This document shows, one piece after another, positions 63,294-64,000 of a stretch of 64,000 nucleotides of DNA. The stretch is from Psychroserpens damuponensis (GTDB lineage Bacteria > Bacteroidota > Bacteroidia > Flavobacteriales > Flavobacteriaceae). Location of the stretch: positions 62,001 to 126,000 of the forward strand of contig NZ_JXJO01000016.1 of the NCBI RefSeq assembly GCF_000826655.1. The letters are read 5' to 3'. Made by a program: the position numbers and the translations under genes. The first letter of the stretch is position 1, and each line of letters starts with the position of its first letter. The notes below the pieces were generated by a model. It made no database searches, was not told the DNA's origin, and saw only the letters and a program-made list of their open reading frames with translations.

Positions 63294-64000
63294 ATGAAAA
63301 CTATCGATACATCTGTAATTATTAGTACTTATAATAGCCCAATGTGGTTACAAAAAGTTTTGTGGAGTTTTGACCAGCAAACATTCAAAAATTTTGAAGT
63401 TGTTATTGCAGATGATGGTTCAGGTCAAGACACTAAAAACTTGATTGAAACCATGACAACTGAAGTGAGTTATCCCATCCAACATATTTGGCATGAAGAC
63501 AATGGGTTTCAAAAAACCATCATTCTTAATAAAGCAACTGTAGCTGCAAAAGGTGATTACTTAGTGTATACAGATGGTGATTGTATGGCTCGAGCAGATT
63601 TTTTGCAAGTTCATATTAATAGGAGAGAAGTAGGTTATTTTTTATCTGGCGGATATTTTAAATTACCCATGAATATAAGTGAGCTCATTTCCGAAGAAGA
63701 TATAAAAACGCAACGTTGTTTTGATATAAATTGGTTGCAATCTCACGGACTCAAATCGTCATTTAAAAATAATAAAATCACAGCAAAAGGAGTAAAGCAA
63801 AAATTGCTTAATGCGCTTACTCCAACTACTGCAACGTGGAATGGACATAATGCTTCTGGTTTTAAAAAAGATATTATTGCAGCTAACGGTTATGATGAGC
63901 GTATGCAATATGGAGGTGAAGATAGAGAACTTGGTGAGCGTTTGTTTAATGCAGGAATTAAAGCAAAACAAGTGCGCTACTCAGCTATTTGTTTGCATTT
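63294..64000 (+). CDS. GT2-family glycosyltransferase, 3' end outside the window
   Basis: An open reading frame from the ATG at 63294 to the right edge of the window (235 codons, no stop). The N-terminus is TSVIISTYNSPMWLQKVLWSF, then FEVVIADDGSG and YLVYTDGDCMAR with the D-x-D motif; the C-terminal part shows GYDERMQYGGEDRELGERL, the Glyco_transf_7C-type acceptor motif. IQHIWHEDNGFQKTIILNKA is shared with the GT2 gene at 60845, so they are paralogues with the same fold. Probably a third lipooligosaccharide or capsule glycosyltransferase. A -7 element (TATTTTTG, 63190-63197) lies about 100 bases upstream. Confidence 0.85.
   Translation, partial: MKTIDTSVIISTYNSPMWLQKVLWSFDQQTFKNFEVVIADDGSGQDTKNLIETMTTEVSYPIQHIWHEDNGFQKTIILNKATVAAKGDYLVYTDGDCMARADFLQVHINRREVGYFLSGGYFKLPMNISELISEEDIKTQRCFDINWLQSHGLKSSFKNNKITAKGVKQKLLNALTPTTATWNGHNASGFKKDIIAANGYDERMQYGGEDRELGERLFNAGIKAKQVRYSAICLH

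Noticed and set aside
63203-63325. 40-codon ORF (MKHPYLGFNINSNFYVDV...) starting 5 bases after a TATTTTTG box
   Set aside because: It overlaps the start of the GT2 gene in another frame and looks like no known protein. It could be a leader peptide, but the evidence is only position.
1-64000. tRNA, rRNA, integrase, phage or conjugation genes
   Set aside because: I looked for cloverleaf arms with CCA ends, rRNA-like stretches and typical phage or integrase motifs and saw none.

Overview
The window is about 34% GC and reads as a chromosome segment of a marine member of the Flavobacteriaceae (Bacteroidota), close in gene content to genera such as Winogradskyella, Formosa or Olleya. Pointers are type IX secretion (T9SS) type B sorting domains, choice-of-anchor L proteins, a TonB-dependent receptor with a CarboxypepD_reg-like plug extension, a PL7 alginate lyase lipoprotein, a DnaJ with a reduced zinc finger, and promoters of the Bacteroidota form TTG-N20/21-TAnnTTTG. 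I see no rRNA, tRNA, CRISPR array, prophage or intact insertion sequence. The genus is inference; the family is well supported.

Layout. 1-8.6 kb: end of a type II NADH dehydrogenase, YhhN-family membrane protein, TonB-dependent receptor, two unknown proteins, PL7 alginate lyase, an RluA-type pseudouridine synthase with no normal start codon, a small secreted protein, and a YceI lipoprotein. 8.7-10.5 kb: grpE-dnaJ heat-shock pair behind a clear promoter. 10.5-10.9 kb: gene-free region with a possible small RNA. 10.9-19.5 kb: a long co-directional run (ABC exporter ATPase and permease, MscS channel, outer-membrane protein, sigma-54 response regulator, PPK2 polyphosphate kinase, M28 peptidase, pseudopilin-like protein, secreted DinB-like protein), followed at 19.6 kb by a CarboxypepD_reg protein. 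21-30 kb: PAS histidine kinase, lysA with a divergent ACT-domain gene, sucC, DUF1456 protein, esterase, TerB-like protein and uvrB.

30.5-51.5 kb: the striking part. Six genes on the minus strand, about 21 kb and one third of the window, encode large secreted proteins ending in T9SS type B (gliding-motility-associated) C-terminal domains. They combine different N-terminal heads (choice-of-anchor L three times, a PPC-like head, a propeller-like head, a DUF11-like head) with 1 to 14 copies of a roughly 94-residue module that carries an acidic CDxxxDG loop and a second cysteine. Two neighbours share a nearly identical 1.25-kb 3' block, and the two largest differ by three modules, so the array evolves by duplication and recombination.

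51.6-59.7 kb: a second ABC exporter pair, an unknown kinase-like protein, HupE/UreJ-like membrane protein, a pRiA4b ORF-3-like protein, and a tightly packed minus-strand operon (CCA-adding enzyme, lipoprotein, GNAT acetyltransferase, heme A synthase) with a threonylcarbamoyl-AMP synthase just upstream. 59.8-64 kb: envelope glycan genes (GT52-like transferase, three GT2 transferases and a Kdo/InaA-type lipopolysaccharide kinase).

The most unusual genome-scale signal is the octamer TTCCGAAG/CTTCGGAA. I counted 30 copies by eye, against one or two expected from base composition. It occurs in both orientations, in several reading frames and in intergenic DNA, so protein sequence alone does not explain it.
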